Source: Lentimicrobium sp. (GTDB lineage: Bacteria > Bacteroidota > Bacteroidia > Bacteroidales > Lentimicrobiaceae). From it: DNA of 64,000 bases. The DNA lies in NCBI GenBank assembly GCA_024709105.1, contig JANJXJ010000122.1, positions 33,468-97,467 of the forward strand, read 5' to 3'. The notes under the pieces are model-generated. The model was given only the letters and a program-made list of their open reading frames with translations, was not told the origin of the DNA and did no database searches. The translations under genes and the position numbers were made by a program. The stretch's first letter is position 1. Every line of letters starts with the position of its first letter. Positions 24,929-33,555 of this stretch are shown here, piece by piece.

Positions 24929-26032
24929 TTAAGATTTTACTGCGTTGAGCCGGGCTGTTACCCTGGCTATTGTCCGGTGCATGGCCTGCAGCTGTTCCTC
25001 CATTCTGCCGAGCAGAGCAAACTGTGCCCTGCAGCGGATCAAATTGTGATTTGGATACCTGGTTTGATAATAAACATCACCGTTGATGAAATCGGTGAGA
25101 AACCTGACACCCATTATGTAAGTCATGTATTGAGCTGCAAAAGGGAAAAGTTTAATTTCGTTTTCGGTTAAAAGAGATTCAGCACTCTCGATATAACCTG
25201 CAGAAAATGATTCAAAAACTGAAATGTCAAATTTAATTTTCCTAACATCCGATTCATCTTCCCGGCCTGTATTCGCTGCTGTCCTGATAGCGTCGCCAAA
25301 ATCAAAAAGTGAAGTGCCTGGCATTACAGTGTCCAGGTCGGTCACAGCAATGGCTCTTCCGTCAGCTGAAAAAATAAGGTTGTTAAACTTGGTGTCGTTA
25401 TGAACGATTCTCAAAGGCAGTTCGCCTGATTTAATTTTTGAGGGAATGAGCATCATTCTGTCAATTAAATCTTTGGCAAAGGCAATTTCTGCAGCAGCTT
25501 CATGTTTTCTATTGCCCAGATTCAGTTCCAATGCATTTTCAAAAGCTTTATATCTGACTTCCAGAGAATGAAAATCAGGAATTACCGTTACCAGTTCTTC
25601 AGCGGGAATGGACGAAACGCCCTCAAGGAACATACCGTAAGCTTTGCCACCCTCGTAGGCATCGCTGTATTTTCTCACCGTTTCAATAGTTCTGGCTCCG
25701 CTTATAAATGAAAACATTCTCCAGTACCCACCGTCCTTGTCTATGTGATACAAATGTCCATCAATAGTTGGAATTAGACGCTGAACCTGAAGCTGTCCGG
25801 GTTTCCTTAAAACATATGATTCAAGTGTATCCAGCACAAGACTGGTATTTTGCATCAGCCCGTCAACATTTTTAAAAACTTTAGCGTTGATTTGTTGAAG
25901 TATATATAATGGTATCCCATCAGCCAGAACTTTGTAAGTCTTATTGATGTGACCAATGCTTAAAGGCACAACCTCCAGTTCTTCATAAACTTCAAGAAAG
26001 GAGCCCAGAATGTATTTTACATCTGTCTTCAT
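24929..26032 (-). CDS. Aminoglycoside-phosphotransferase-fold sugar kinase, NahK-like
   Basis: This 367-residue cytoplasmic protein has the APH kinase signature: the catalytic loop RIVHNDTKFNNLIF (H211, D213, N218) and the metal-binding TDLDTVMPGTSLFDFGD. N-terminal GHINKTYKV forms the nucleotide lid and QQINAKVF carries the ATP-binding Lys. Close relatives are N-acetylhexosamine 1-kinases, which make GlcNAc-1-P or GalNAc-1-P directly from the free sugar. Its place between a sugar nucleotidyltransferase and a GH20 enzyme supports that role strongly. The kinase specificity is inference from context plus family. Confidence 0.85.
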   Translation of the reverse strand: MKTDVKYILGSFLEVYEELEVVPLSIGHINKTYKVLADGIPLYILQQINAKVFKNVDGLMQNTSLVLDTLESYVLRKPGQLQVQRLIPTIDGHLYHIDKDGGYWRMFSFISGARTIETVRKYSDAYEGGKAYGMFLEGVSSIPAEELVTVIPDFHSLEVRYKAFENALELNLGNRKHEAAAEIAFAKDLIDRMMLIPSKIKSGELPLRIVHNDTKFNNLIFSADGRAIAVTDLDTVMPGTSLFDFGDAIRTAANTGREDESDVRKIKFDISVFESFSAGYIESAESLLTENEIKLFPFAAQYMTYIMGVRFLTDFINGDVYYQTRYPNHNLIRCRAQFALLGRMEEQLQAMHRTIARVTARLNAVKS

Positions 26033-26104
26033 TCAAAAAATAGAGTTAATTTAAGCTTATCCTTTAAAAGAGGATGCATTTCGGGCAGGAAGTGTTCCGA
26101 AATT

Positions 26105-27013
26105 CTAATCCCAGAGTTTTGTAGGATAATCTCCTTTATTAATCAAGTCCTTCACCTTCTCAATAACTATTGGTTTGTCTTCCTGATAGGTGATTCCAAA
26201 CCATTGACCCGGATTTCTCAACACTTTAACTTTCTCCTGCCCTGATTTTATAAGTGTGTCTACCACCGACGGGATATAAAACTCCGACTTGGAGTGATCT
26301 CTGTCCGAATCAAGAAACATTTTAAACTCTTTTTCAAGATGGTTGAATAACGAAGGAGTAAATCCCCAGAAGTTCATGGAAACGGGGTCGTTTTCTTTCA
26401 GGACAGTGGTTTTTCCATCTGGTTGAATATCGGCGATATTATTCTCAGTTTTGGCAATCTTTGTCAGTTCTGTTACACTGTTGAGCCACCCCTGGTCGTC
26501 GGTAACACAAATCCCTCTTGACACTGTTCCGAAATCAGAAAGCGTGTTATTCAGTTCGTAAGCAACCATGGCATAATCGTTCTGATGTAGCTTTTCCTGC
26601 TCAGCAAAAAAGCCGGCTATGGTTTCAAAAGCTTGTCTGCCATAAAAATCATCAGCATTTATTACAGCAAAAGGCTCCTTAACCACATCAGCAACCATCA
26701 TAAGTGCATGTCCGGTGCCCCAGGGTTTTATTCTTCCTTCAGGAACATTGTAGCCTTCGGGCAGCTTGCCGAGTTCCTGAAAAACCCAGTCTATTTCAAT
26801 GTTTTTGCTGAGTCTGCTTACAAAAACCTCTTTGAAATCGTTTTCTATGTCTTTTCTGATGATGAACACCACTTTACCGAAACCTGCTCTGATTGCATCA
26901 AAAACAGAATAATCAAGTATGGTTTCACCTGATGGTCCGACCGGGTCAATTTGTTTAAGACCTCCGTAGCGGCTTCCCATGCCTGCCGCCAATATTACAA
27001 GAGTAGGTTTCAT
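26105..27013 (-). CDS. Sugar-1-phosphate nucleotidyltransferase
   Basis: This 302-residue cytoplasmic enzyme has the nucleotidyltransferase signature LAAGMGSRYGGLKQ (8-21) and the metal-binding VINADDFYG. PWGTGHALM is the nucleotide-base pocket. The family is annotated as NDP-sugar pyrophosphorylase. In this operon it should convert the NahK product, HexNAc-1-P, and UTP into a UDP-HexNAc. It lies 11 bp after the symporter gene and 72 bp before the kinase gene. Other substrates, such as glucose-1-P, cannot be excluded on sequence alone. Confidence 0.85.
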   Translation of the reverse strand: MKPTLVILAAGMGSRYGGLKQIDPVGPSGETILDYSVFDAIRAGFGKVVFIIRKDIENDFKEVFVSRLSKNIEIDWVFQELGKLPEGYNVPEGRIKPWGTGHALMMVADVVKEPFAVINADDFYGRQAFETIAGFFAEQEKLHQNDYAMVAYELNNTLSDFGTVSRGICVTDDQGWLNSVTELTKIAKTENNIADIQPDGKTTVLKENDPVSMNFWGFTPSLFNHLEKEFKMFLDSDRDHSKSEFYIPSVVDTLIKSGQEKVKVLRNPGQWFGITYQEDKPIVIEKVKDLINKGDYPTKLWD

Positions 27014-27024
27014 TTTTCTGTGAA

Positions 27025-28866
27025 TTAAGATGTTCTGAGCTTGCCCCAGGTTTTGAAAAGTAAAAATGATGCAATGATTCCGGTTGCCAGGAAGAGCAAT
27101 GCAGTATTGGTTTCACCGTAAAGGAAGAACCCGGTTGAGAATAATATGCTGTAAACTGCAACACAGCCCAGAATCATGCAGATAATTCCGGTAGGGACAT
27201 CCCATTTCAGGTCCTCGGCTTTTTTGAGGGTGATGCCCTCTGCTGCAGCTTTGTCAACAACAGCTTTCCAACCTGGTCCGCCCGGTCGAATGCGTGAATA
27301 GAAGCTGCGCAAAGTTTCATCTGATGCTGGTTTTGTGAGAAAAGTAGTTACAAGCCATACAATGGATGTGAGCACAACCACACCAACAAATTTGATAATA
27401 TTCCAGTAAACCATAGAGAATTCTAACCCCCAGAGGTTTACAATACCTGAGCCATCATGCGAAAGTCCGAAATTTTCAATAGCAATAAATGCAAGAGAGA
27501 ATAATCCGGCAGCCAGCATTGCTGATAGTTCTGTAAAAGCATTGATTCTCCACCAGAACCACCTGAGGATATATATGAGTCCGGTACCTGCGCCAAGCAT
27601 CAGCATATATTGAAAAGCCTGCAATGCACTTTGTAAAATGAGAGCCAGGATTACCGAGAAGAACATTAAAGCCACTGTTGAAATTCTTCCAACCAGAACT
27701 TTTTGCTTTTCGGTGGCAGATTTGTTAATAAAGCGACCGTAAAAGTCGTTGACAATATAGGATGAGCCCCAGTTCACCTGAGATGCTACAGTCGACATAA
27801 AAGCTGCAATTAATGATGCCACTACCAAGCCCAGGAAACCTGCAGGCAGATACCGGGATAACATGGCCGGGTAGGCAAAGTCATTTTGAATGTATTGCTG
27901 CGGGACGTTGGGGAAAGCTTGTCTGAGGGATTCAATATCCGGAAAAATAATGATGGATGCCAGTCCAACAATTATCCATGGCCACGGCCTCAGTGCATAG
28001 TGAAAGAAGTTGAATAAAAGCGTAGCGCCCATGGCATGTTTTTCTGATTTTGCCGATAGCATCCTTTGTGCAACATACCCTCCGCCTCCCGGTTCGGCGC
28101 CGGGATACCAGGCCGCCCACCACTGTACAGCAAGGGGTATAATGAGTATGCTGAGAAATACATCTGTTTGTTTAAGACTGGGCACAAGACTTAATTTATC
28201 GCTTACAGCAGGATGAGCAAGGAGTGATGACAGCCCTCCGATATCAGAAGAGTTGGTTACATACCAGGCAGCACCTATGGCTCCAATCATCGCCATGGAA
28301 AATTGAAACAGGTCAGTATATAGAATTGACTTGAGCCCTCCCAAACCACTGTAGAAGACTACCACCACAGCTGCAATAATAAGCGCTATTGCAGGAGATA
28401 ACCCTAACATAACGGCAGCAATCTTTATAAAAGCGAGAGACACACTGGCAATTACCATTACATTAAAGAAAAAGCCCAGATATATTGCACGTAATCCGCG
28501 CAGAAAGGCTGCAGTCTTGCCACTATACCTGATCTCGTAAAACTCCAGGTCGGTCATAACCTTGGAGCGGTTCCACAGTTTGGCATAAATAAAAACCGTA
28601 AGCATGCCTGTAAGCAGGAAAGCCCACCAAAGCCAGTTGGCGGCAACTCCGTTCTGTCGAACCATGTCTGTTACCAGGTTGGGTGTATCACACGAGAAGG
28701 TAGTAGCTACCATCGAAACACCCAATAGCCACCAGGGCATACTTCTGCCTGAAACAAAGAAGTCAGCAGCACTTCTGCCGGCATTTTTTGAAGCAATAAA
28801 GCCAATGGTTAACAGAATAACAAAAAATATTGCAATGATAATCCAGTCAATTGATTGAAGAAGCAT
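27025..28866 (-). CDS. Sodium:solute symporter (SSS family), probable amino-sugar transporter
   Basis: This 613-residue inner-membrane protein has 13-14 hydrophobic helices of the SGLT/SSS fold. Typical blocks are DFFVSGRSMPWWLLG, ATTFSCDTPN, the YSGLGGLKSILYTDLFQF signature and MSTVASQVNWGSSYIVNDFY near the sodium site. Members with this long C-terminal extension move sugars or sialic acids with Na+. Its operon partners point to GlcNAc, GalNAc or a HexNAc disaccharide as substrate, which is inference. It lies 53 bp after the ROK gene. Confidence 0.88.
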   Translation of the reverse strand: MLLQSIDWIIIAIFFVILLTIGFIASKNAGRSAADFFVSGRSMPWWLLGVSMVATTFSCDTPNLVTDMVRQNGVAANWLWWAFLLTGMLTVFIYAKLWNRSKVMTDLEFYEIRYSGKTAAFLRGLRAIYLGFFFNVMVIASVSLAFIKIAAVMLGLSPAIALIIAAVVVVFYSGLGGLKSILYTDLFQFSMAMIGAIGAAWYVTNSSDIGGLSSLLAHPAVSDKLSLVPSLKQTDVFLSILIIPLAVQWWAAWYPGAEPGGGGYVAQRMLSAKSEKHAMGATLLFNFFHYALRPWPWIIVGLASIIIFPDIESLRQAFPNVPQQYIQNDFAYPAMLSRYLPAGFLGLVVASLIAAFMSTVASQVNWGSSYIVNDFYGRFINKSATEKQKVLVGRISTVALMFFSVILALILQSALQAFQYMLMLGAGTGLIYILRWFWWRINAFTELSAMLAAGLFSLAFIAIENFGLSHDGSGIVNLWGLEFSMVYWNIIKFVGVVVLTSIVWLVTTFLTKPASDETLRSFYSRIRPGGPGWKAVVDKAAAEGITLKKAEDLKWDVPTGIICMILGCVAVYSILFSTGFFLYGETNTALLFLATGIIASFLLFKTWGKLRTS

Positions 28867-28919
28867 GAGTTGAGTTTTTACAGGTGGGCAATAATTACAG
28901 ACAGGATTTTTAATCAGTT

Positions 28920-30149
28920 TCAGCCGAAAATTTTGTTCATAACCAGAGCAACCGTTCCCATAAGTCTGGCATTATCACCAAGTTCAGAAGATACAATCAT
29001 GGCATCTTTTCTGATTCTGGCAATAGTATAGATATTAAGGTTGCTTTCGATAGGAGAAATAAGAAAGTCAGCTGCCTTTGACATTTCGCCTCCTATTATG
29101 ATGAGTTCAGGATTGAACAAATGTATTAGTGTTGACAAGCCTTTACCAAGTGCCTCTCCGATGCGCCCGAGTAAGTCAATGGCATACTGATCGCCGGCGC
29201 GGGCAGCATCAAGTATTACTTTAATATTTAATTTATTCAGATCGCCATCAATCATACCGGAAATTTGGGTGATTGATCCTTCGGCAATATCTTTTTTTGC
29301 TTTGCTGATAAGCACCTTACCTGAGGCAACTGTTTCAATGCAACCTATTTTGCCACAATGGCACAACTGCCCGTTGGGCTCAATTTGAATATGCCCGAAT
29401 TCTCCCGAATAACCTGAGTGTCCGGTGTAAATTTTTCCATTAAGTATCATGCTCAAACCAATTCCTGAACCGATATTGAGACAAAGCACATTCTGATGTC
29501 CGTGGGCAAGTCCGAATGCCTGCTCACCCCAGGCCATACTGCGGGTGTCCTGTTCCAGAAATACCGGGAGTCCGAGTCTGTCCATCAATTCTTTGGCAGT
29601 GGGCCTGCCTGTATTCAGATATGTGTAGGATATTCCACTGCGAAGATCTATAAGTCCGGGAAGTGAAATGCCAATACCGAGCAGTTTGTTTCGGTCAATA
29701 TTGTAAGCTTCTATAAGTTCGTAAACTTTTTCAGCAAGAAAACCTGGGATATCTGTATGTGTTTCGAGTCCTTGGTTCAATTCGTGAATTTCTGATACAG
29801 GCTTGTTGTCGAAATCAAAAATACCCATTCTTATGAAATATCGCTCCAGGTCAATGCCAATTACGTATCTCGACGAAGCCTTCAATCCATATATGCTTGG
29901 CCTGCGGCCACCGGTTGATTCTCCAATTCCAATTTCTCTGACCATTTCCTCCTCAATCAACTCATCAATGGCACGGGTAATGGTAGGGGTGCTCATTTTT
30001 ATTGTTTTACTCAGGTAGTGAATGGATAGTTGTTTGTATTGATACAATTCACGAATAATGGACTGCTTGAGATTCAGTTTCCTTAACTGATTGTTTTTTA
30101 AAGGTTCATCACCAAATGATGTCTTGAAGAGGTAATTGATGCCTGACAT
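28920..30149 (-). CDS. ROK-family transcriptional regulator (NagC/Mlc-type)
   Basis: This 409-residue protein has an N-terminal winged helix-turn-helix (about 20-85, LSIHYLSKTIKMSTPTITRAIDEL) and a ROK sugar-binding body. It keeps EFGH (250-253) and the zinc motif C263-H-C265-G-K-I-G-C270. The sugar pocket holds EQDTR, with Asp201 retained. NagC-type members repress amino-sugar genes and leave DNA on binding GlcNAc or its phosphate. Here it is first in its own operon, so autoregulation is likely. It is 54 bp upstream of the symporter gene. A residual kinase activity is possible but not needed. Confidence 0.9.
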   Translation of the reverse strand: MSGINYLFKTSFGDEPLKNNQLRKLNLKQSIIRELYQYKQLSIHYLSKTIKMSTPTITRAIDELIEEEMVREIGIGESTGGRRPSIYGLKASSRYVIGIDLERYFIRMGIFDFDNKPVSEIHELNQGLETHTDIPGFLAEKVYELIEAYNIDRNKLLGIGISLPGLIDLRSGISYTYLNTGRPTAKELMDRLGLPVFLEQDTRSMAWGEQAFGLAHGHQNVLCLNIGSGIGLSMILNGKIYTGHSGYSGEFGHIQIEPNGQLCHCGKIGCIETVASGKVLISKAKKDIAEGSITQISGMIDGDLNKLNIKVILDAARAGDQYAIDLLGRIGEALGKGLSTLIHLFNPELIIIGGEMSKAADFLISPIESNLNIYTIARIRKDAMIVSSELGDNARLMGTVALVMNKIFG

Positions 30150-30208
30150 AGTTTTCTTTTGATTTAAAGCCGTAAAATTATCAAATTTTTCTAATTCCCC
30201 AAAGATTT

Positions 30209-30216
30209 CAAAAATA
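30209..30216 (-). promoter_or_regulatory. -7 promoter element of the HexNAc operon
   Basis: TATTTTTG on the minus strand matches TAnnTTTG about 60 bp before the ROK start. The -33 region is not convincing. Confidence 0.45.
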
Positions 30217-30346
30217 ATTATAAAGATGAAGCCATATTTTAACGACTATTTTAAGCGAAATAAAATTTAAAAACTTATTTCTTGTAAATATCAGATAATC
30301 AATTATATACAAGTTCTTGATTTCGAGTGATAATAAGTAAGATGTT

Positions 30347-30365
30347 GATTAGAATCATTCTAATC
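30347..30365. promoter_or_regulatory. Perfect 19-bp palindrome upstream of the HexNAc operon
   Basis: GATTAGAAT and ATTCTAATC flank a single C. The site is about 200 bp upstream of the ROK gene and 57 bp past the stop of the beta-helix gene. No T-run follows on either strand, so an operator is more likely than a terminator. A second loose repeat, CTTGTA/TACAAG, spans 30281-30313. Confidence 0.4.
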
Positions 30366-30421
30366 TATTGGTGGAGTCAGAAATGATATCATTATGTGTG
30401 TGGGGTTGGATAGATGTAAAT

Positions 30422-32020
30422 CTATAATTTTATTACAGAAAGCTGATTTACAGTGTTTTTACCAATAATTCTGATGAAGTAAATTCCTTTACCCAAAATT
30501 TCTCCATTGTATGATTCTCCTTTCCATTGATAGGAATAAGATGCAGATGGAATTGCAGCAGAAAAAACCTGAGTGCCGTTGCTGTTGTAGATTTCAATAA
30601 TACAATCTTCAAGAGCGGAAGTTTCTGAAGCTATATTAATAAACTCTGTGAACGGGTTTGGAAAAGCATGAATTTTTTTCGTAATCTCAGGGATGAATAT
30701 TTTGTTAACAAGTTGAAATTCAAATGCTCCAATATCAGGGATATCTGATGAAATCCGGGGGTTTCCGGCAAAATCAGAAACAGGGTAATAGTTATTAATA
30801 AATAACAATGAACCGGAATCAACACATGGTGATTCAGAGGTAATTGATAGCGGATACTCTCCGTTTCCTGCAAATATGGGGTCGGCATCCAGGTTATTTT
30901 CGTATGCAGCTGAATACCCAATCCCTCCGGTTCCTCCGAATGCTTCTTTTCCACCTTCTACATTACAATTATGGAATTCGGGAGAAGATAATATATCCCA
31001 GATATAAACCTGTTGTCCTTCCCCAGCCTGATTAAAGTATACTATATTGTTAACGAGTACGGGCACCGCACTGTCATTGAAATAAATTCCGCCACCGTAT
31101 GACCAGGAGCTGTTATAAGAGACTGTGTTATGCAAAAACAGTGGATTTGCCCTCAGAAAAGCTATTGCTCCTCCAAAAAACATACATTGATTCTGAGTAA
31201 AGACATTATTGGTAACTGGTTTTTCTGGTGTTGACCTGATATAACCAAAAGCCCCTCCCAAAGCACTGAAGTTGTTGCTGAAAAGATTTGCATCAAGAAC
31301 TGCATCGCTGTATTCCAATGAAACTCCTCCTCCAACGCCGGTTGAAGAATTATTATTGAAAATACTGGAAGTAATATAAGGTTGTGAATACCTGAAACAG
31401 ACTGCTCCTCCGTAACCATAGGGAGGTCCGGCCTGACCACAGTTATTCTCTTCGAATACAGTATTATGAATCATAATGTCGGAGAATTCACCAAACAATG
31501 CGCCACCCCAATGATGTGCATAGTTTTTTTTAAAAAGACAATTTTCAATTCTTATGTTACTGAAATTCCTGATGTTGAATACACCTCCGAAACTTTGCAA
31601 TGAGTCGCCCAGCGCTTTTGTATACCGGAAACTGCAAAACTCAAAAACACTTGAATCACTCTGTGCTGTTGTTTGCAGAAAGTGAAATCCATCCCAGGCT
31701 CCTCTTACTGACTGCGGATTAGAAAATCCGGTTGTGTCAGACACTTCAAAGTTGATCCAGTCTGAACTATCACCAATTGCTCTGAAGCTGCCCCGAACAT
31801 CAAATCTGAAAAACCCGGTGAACAAAACTTTGGTTCCTGCTTCAATTTCAAGACTCTCAGATTCTGTAACTAATACATGACCAGTAACATAAATTGTATC
31901 AGCGGAAAGCAATCCGCTTTGCGAACCTTGTATATAGATCGTTTGGCTTACACTACTTTTGGTAAGAAAAAGCTGACAAATAAAGAAAATCAGTATTGAA
32001 AACCGCAATCCATTCTTCAT
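30422..32020 (-). CDS. Secreted right-handed beta-helix protein with T9SS tail
   Basis: This 532-residue protein has a signal peptide (1-25), an N-terminal beta domain and about eight to ten beta-helix turns (110-360). The turns are rich in N, G, A and short hydrophobic strands such as GGALFGEFSDIMIHNTVFEENN and GGGISLEYS-like repeats. It ends in a type A T9SS sorting domain (about 450-532, AFPNPFTEF...GIYFIRI). The repeats resemble polysaccharide lyase and surface-exposed carbohydrate-binding helices, but no lyase catalytic set can be assigned. It is probably surface-anchored or released. It is a single gene. Confidence 0.85.
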   Translation of the reverse strand: MKNGLRFSILIFFICQLFLTKSSVSQTIYIQGSQSGLLSADTIYVTGHVLVTESESLEIEAGTKVLFTGFFRFDVRGSFRAIGDSSDWINFEVSDTTGFSNPQSVRGAWDGFHFLQTTAQSDSSVFEFCSFRYTKALGDSLQSFGGVFNIRNFSNIRIENCLFKKNYAHHWGGALFGEFSDIMIHNTVFEENNCGQAGPPYGYGGAVCFRYSQPYITSSIFNNNSSTGVGGGVSLEYSDAVLDANLFSNNFSALGGAFGYIRSTPEKPVTNNVFTQNQCMFFGGAIAFLRANPLFLHNTVSYNSSWSYGGGIYFNDSAVPVLVNNIVYFNQAGEGQQVYIWDILSSPEFHNCNVEGGKEAFGGTGGIGYSAAYENNLDADPIFAGNGEYPLSITSESPCVDSGSLLFINNYYPVSDFAGNPRISSDIPDIGAFEFQLVNKIFIPEITKKIHAFPNPFTEFINIASETSALEDCIIEIYNSNGTQVFSAAIPSASYSYQWKGESYNGEILGKGIYFIRIIGKNTVNQLSVIKL

Positions 32021-32582
32021 ATTGAGAAGGTGTTAATTTTTAGTAGCTGGATATTTACCGGAAAAACTGAGCGAAAGTAGTTAATAATTGCTGAAGATGG
32101 CCATTCATGTTATGTTTTTTAGGCTATTAAAAGTTGTTGATTTTTTTGATTTTTTTTGAAATTTTCTTCAGCAGCATTTTGCAGTCTGAACATAGTTTAA
32201 TATTTTTGCTTGAATTTCAACAGGTTAAAAAAACTGTTTCCTTTCTGACGTAAAATTATTTTACGACTAAAAATGCGTGTAATCTGTTGATTTTCTCTAT
32301 GAAATAAAAAATCGTTCAAAATAACTGGGGGGTAAAGAATAATTTTTTATTGATGTTCGAAATTTAGCAAAAATTTGAAAGGTTAATGTCCGGTTTATAA
32401 CATATTAATTGTCAGGCGATTATAAAGCGATGGCTTTTGATCGTCGTTGCTGTGTTGGTTTTTGTGTAAAATTTGTATGAATAAAAGCCTCTCTGTGAGT
32501 TACTTTTATTACAAAGATTCATTAATACTAACAATTTACCGGTTTTATTAACAATTATAAAGCCTTTACTGACTGAAACTAC
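32021..32582. other. 562-bp non-coding region with a perfect palindrome
   Basis: This AT-rich divergent spacer has no credible reading frame. The clearest element is the 17-bp palindrome at 32249-32265, CGTAAAAT-T-ATTTTACG. On the minus strand TACTTTCG at 32090-32083 is an imperfect -7 box for the beta-helix gene. Toward the right end, TACTTTTA near 32501 may serve the radical SAM gene. Confidence 0.5.
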
Positions 32583-33542
32583 ATGAAGTCCGACTGCCTT
32601 AATATTCATGTGCAAGCTTCAAAAGAAATGACAGCATGCTCTGTTTGCCCCCGAAAATGCGGAGCAGACCGGGTTTCTGGCAATACTGGATTTTGCTCGG
32701 CAAGCTCAGGTTTTGACATTGCTTCTATATGCATACATAAAGGAGAAGAACCTGTTATATCAGGCAATTCTGGTATCTGCAATGTGTTTTTCAGTGGTTG
32801 CAATTTACAATGTACCTATTGTCAGAATAAACAAATCAGCATCAACACAGGTAATGCAATCACAAAGCACTATTCATTAAACGAGGCCATTGCTGAAATA
32901 GAAACCTGTTTGGACAAAGGCTGTGAATCTGTTGGTTTTGTTTCCCCTTCACACATGATTCCTCAAATAAAGCTTTTGATTACAGGGCTTCGCAATAACG
33001 GAAGAAACCCTGTATTTGTTTATAATTCAAATGCTTACGATGATGTAGATCAGTTAAAGTCGCTTGAAGGGTTGATTGATATCTATCTTCCCGACTTTAA
33101 ATATTCGGATAATGAACTGGCATTTCAATTGAGTGAAGCGAAAGATTATGTATCAGTTGCCATGAAGTCGCTAAATGAGATGTACAGGCAAAAAGGCAAT
33201 CCTCTGCATGTCAACGCACATGGTTTTGCTACTTCAGGATTGATAATCAGGCATTTGGTGCTTCCCGGTTTTGTTAACAACAGCATTGAAGTATTACGGA
33301 TAATTGCTGAAGAGTTAAGCCCCAGAATTCATGTTTCGCTTATGTCACAATACTATCCTGTAACGTATCAGCATAATTTCCCCTCCCTGAATCGCAGACT
33401 GAGTCAAGCTGAGTATAATCAGGTGGCTGATGCTATGGAAGAGTTTGGCATAATTAATGGTTGGGTGCAGGAGTTGGAAAGCGGAACAAACTATCTTCCT
33501 GATTTCAATTACAGGCATCCTTTTGAATACAGTTGTAATTAA
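32583..33542 (+). CDS. Radical SAM protein, PflA-like (COG1313 type)
   Basis: This 319-residue cytoplasmic protein has the radical SAM cluster motif C73-N-L-Q-C77-T-Y-C80. An N-terminal cysteine set, C19-x2-C22-x3-C26 with C38, could hold a second cluster. The stretch HKGEEPVISGNSGICNVFFSGC is typical of the uncharacterised PflX/COG1313 family related to pyruvate-formate-lyase activases. The reaction is unknown. A TPR histidine kinase follows 13 bp later, so the two are probably co-transcribed. Confidence 0.88.
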   Translation: MKSDCLNIHVQASKEMTACSVCPRKCGADRVSGNTGFCSASSGFDIASICIHKGEEPVISGNSGICNVFFSGCNLQCTYCQNKQISINTGNAITKHYSLNEAIAEIETCLDKGCESVGFVSPSHMIPQIKLLITGLRNNGRNPVFVYNSNAYDDVDQLKSLEGLIDIYLPDFKYSDNELAFQLSEAKDYVSVAMKSLNEMYRQKGNPLHVNAHGFATSGLIIRHLVLPGFVNNSIEVLRIIAEELSPRIHVSLMSQYYPVTYQHNFPSLNRRLSQAEYNQVADAMEEFGIINGWVQELESGTNYLPDFNYRHPFEYSCN

Positions 33543-33555
33543 ATTTTAAATCAAA

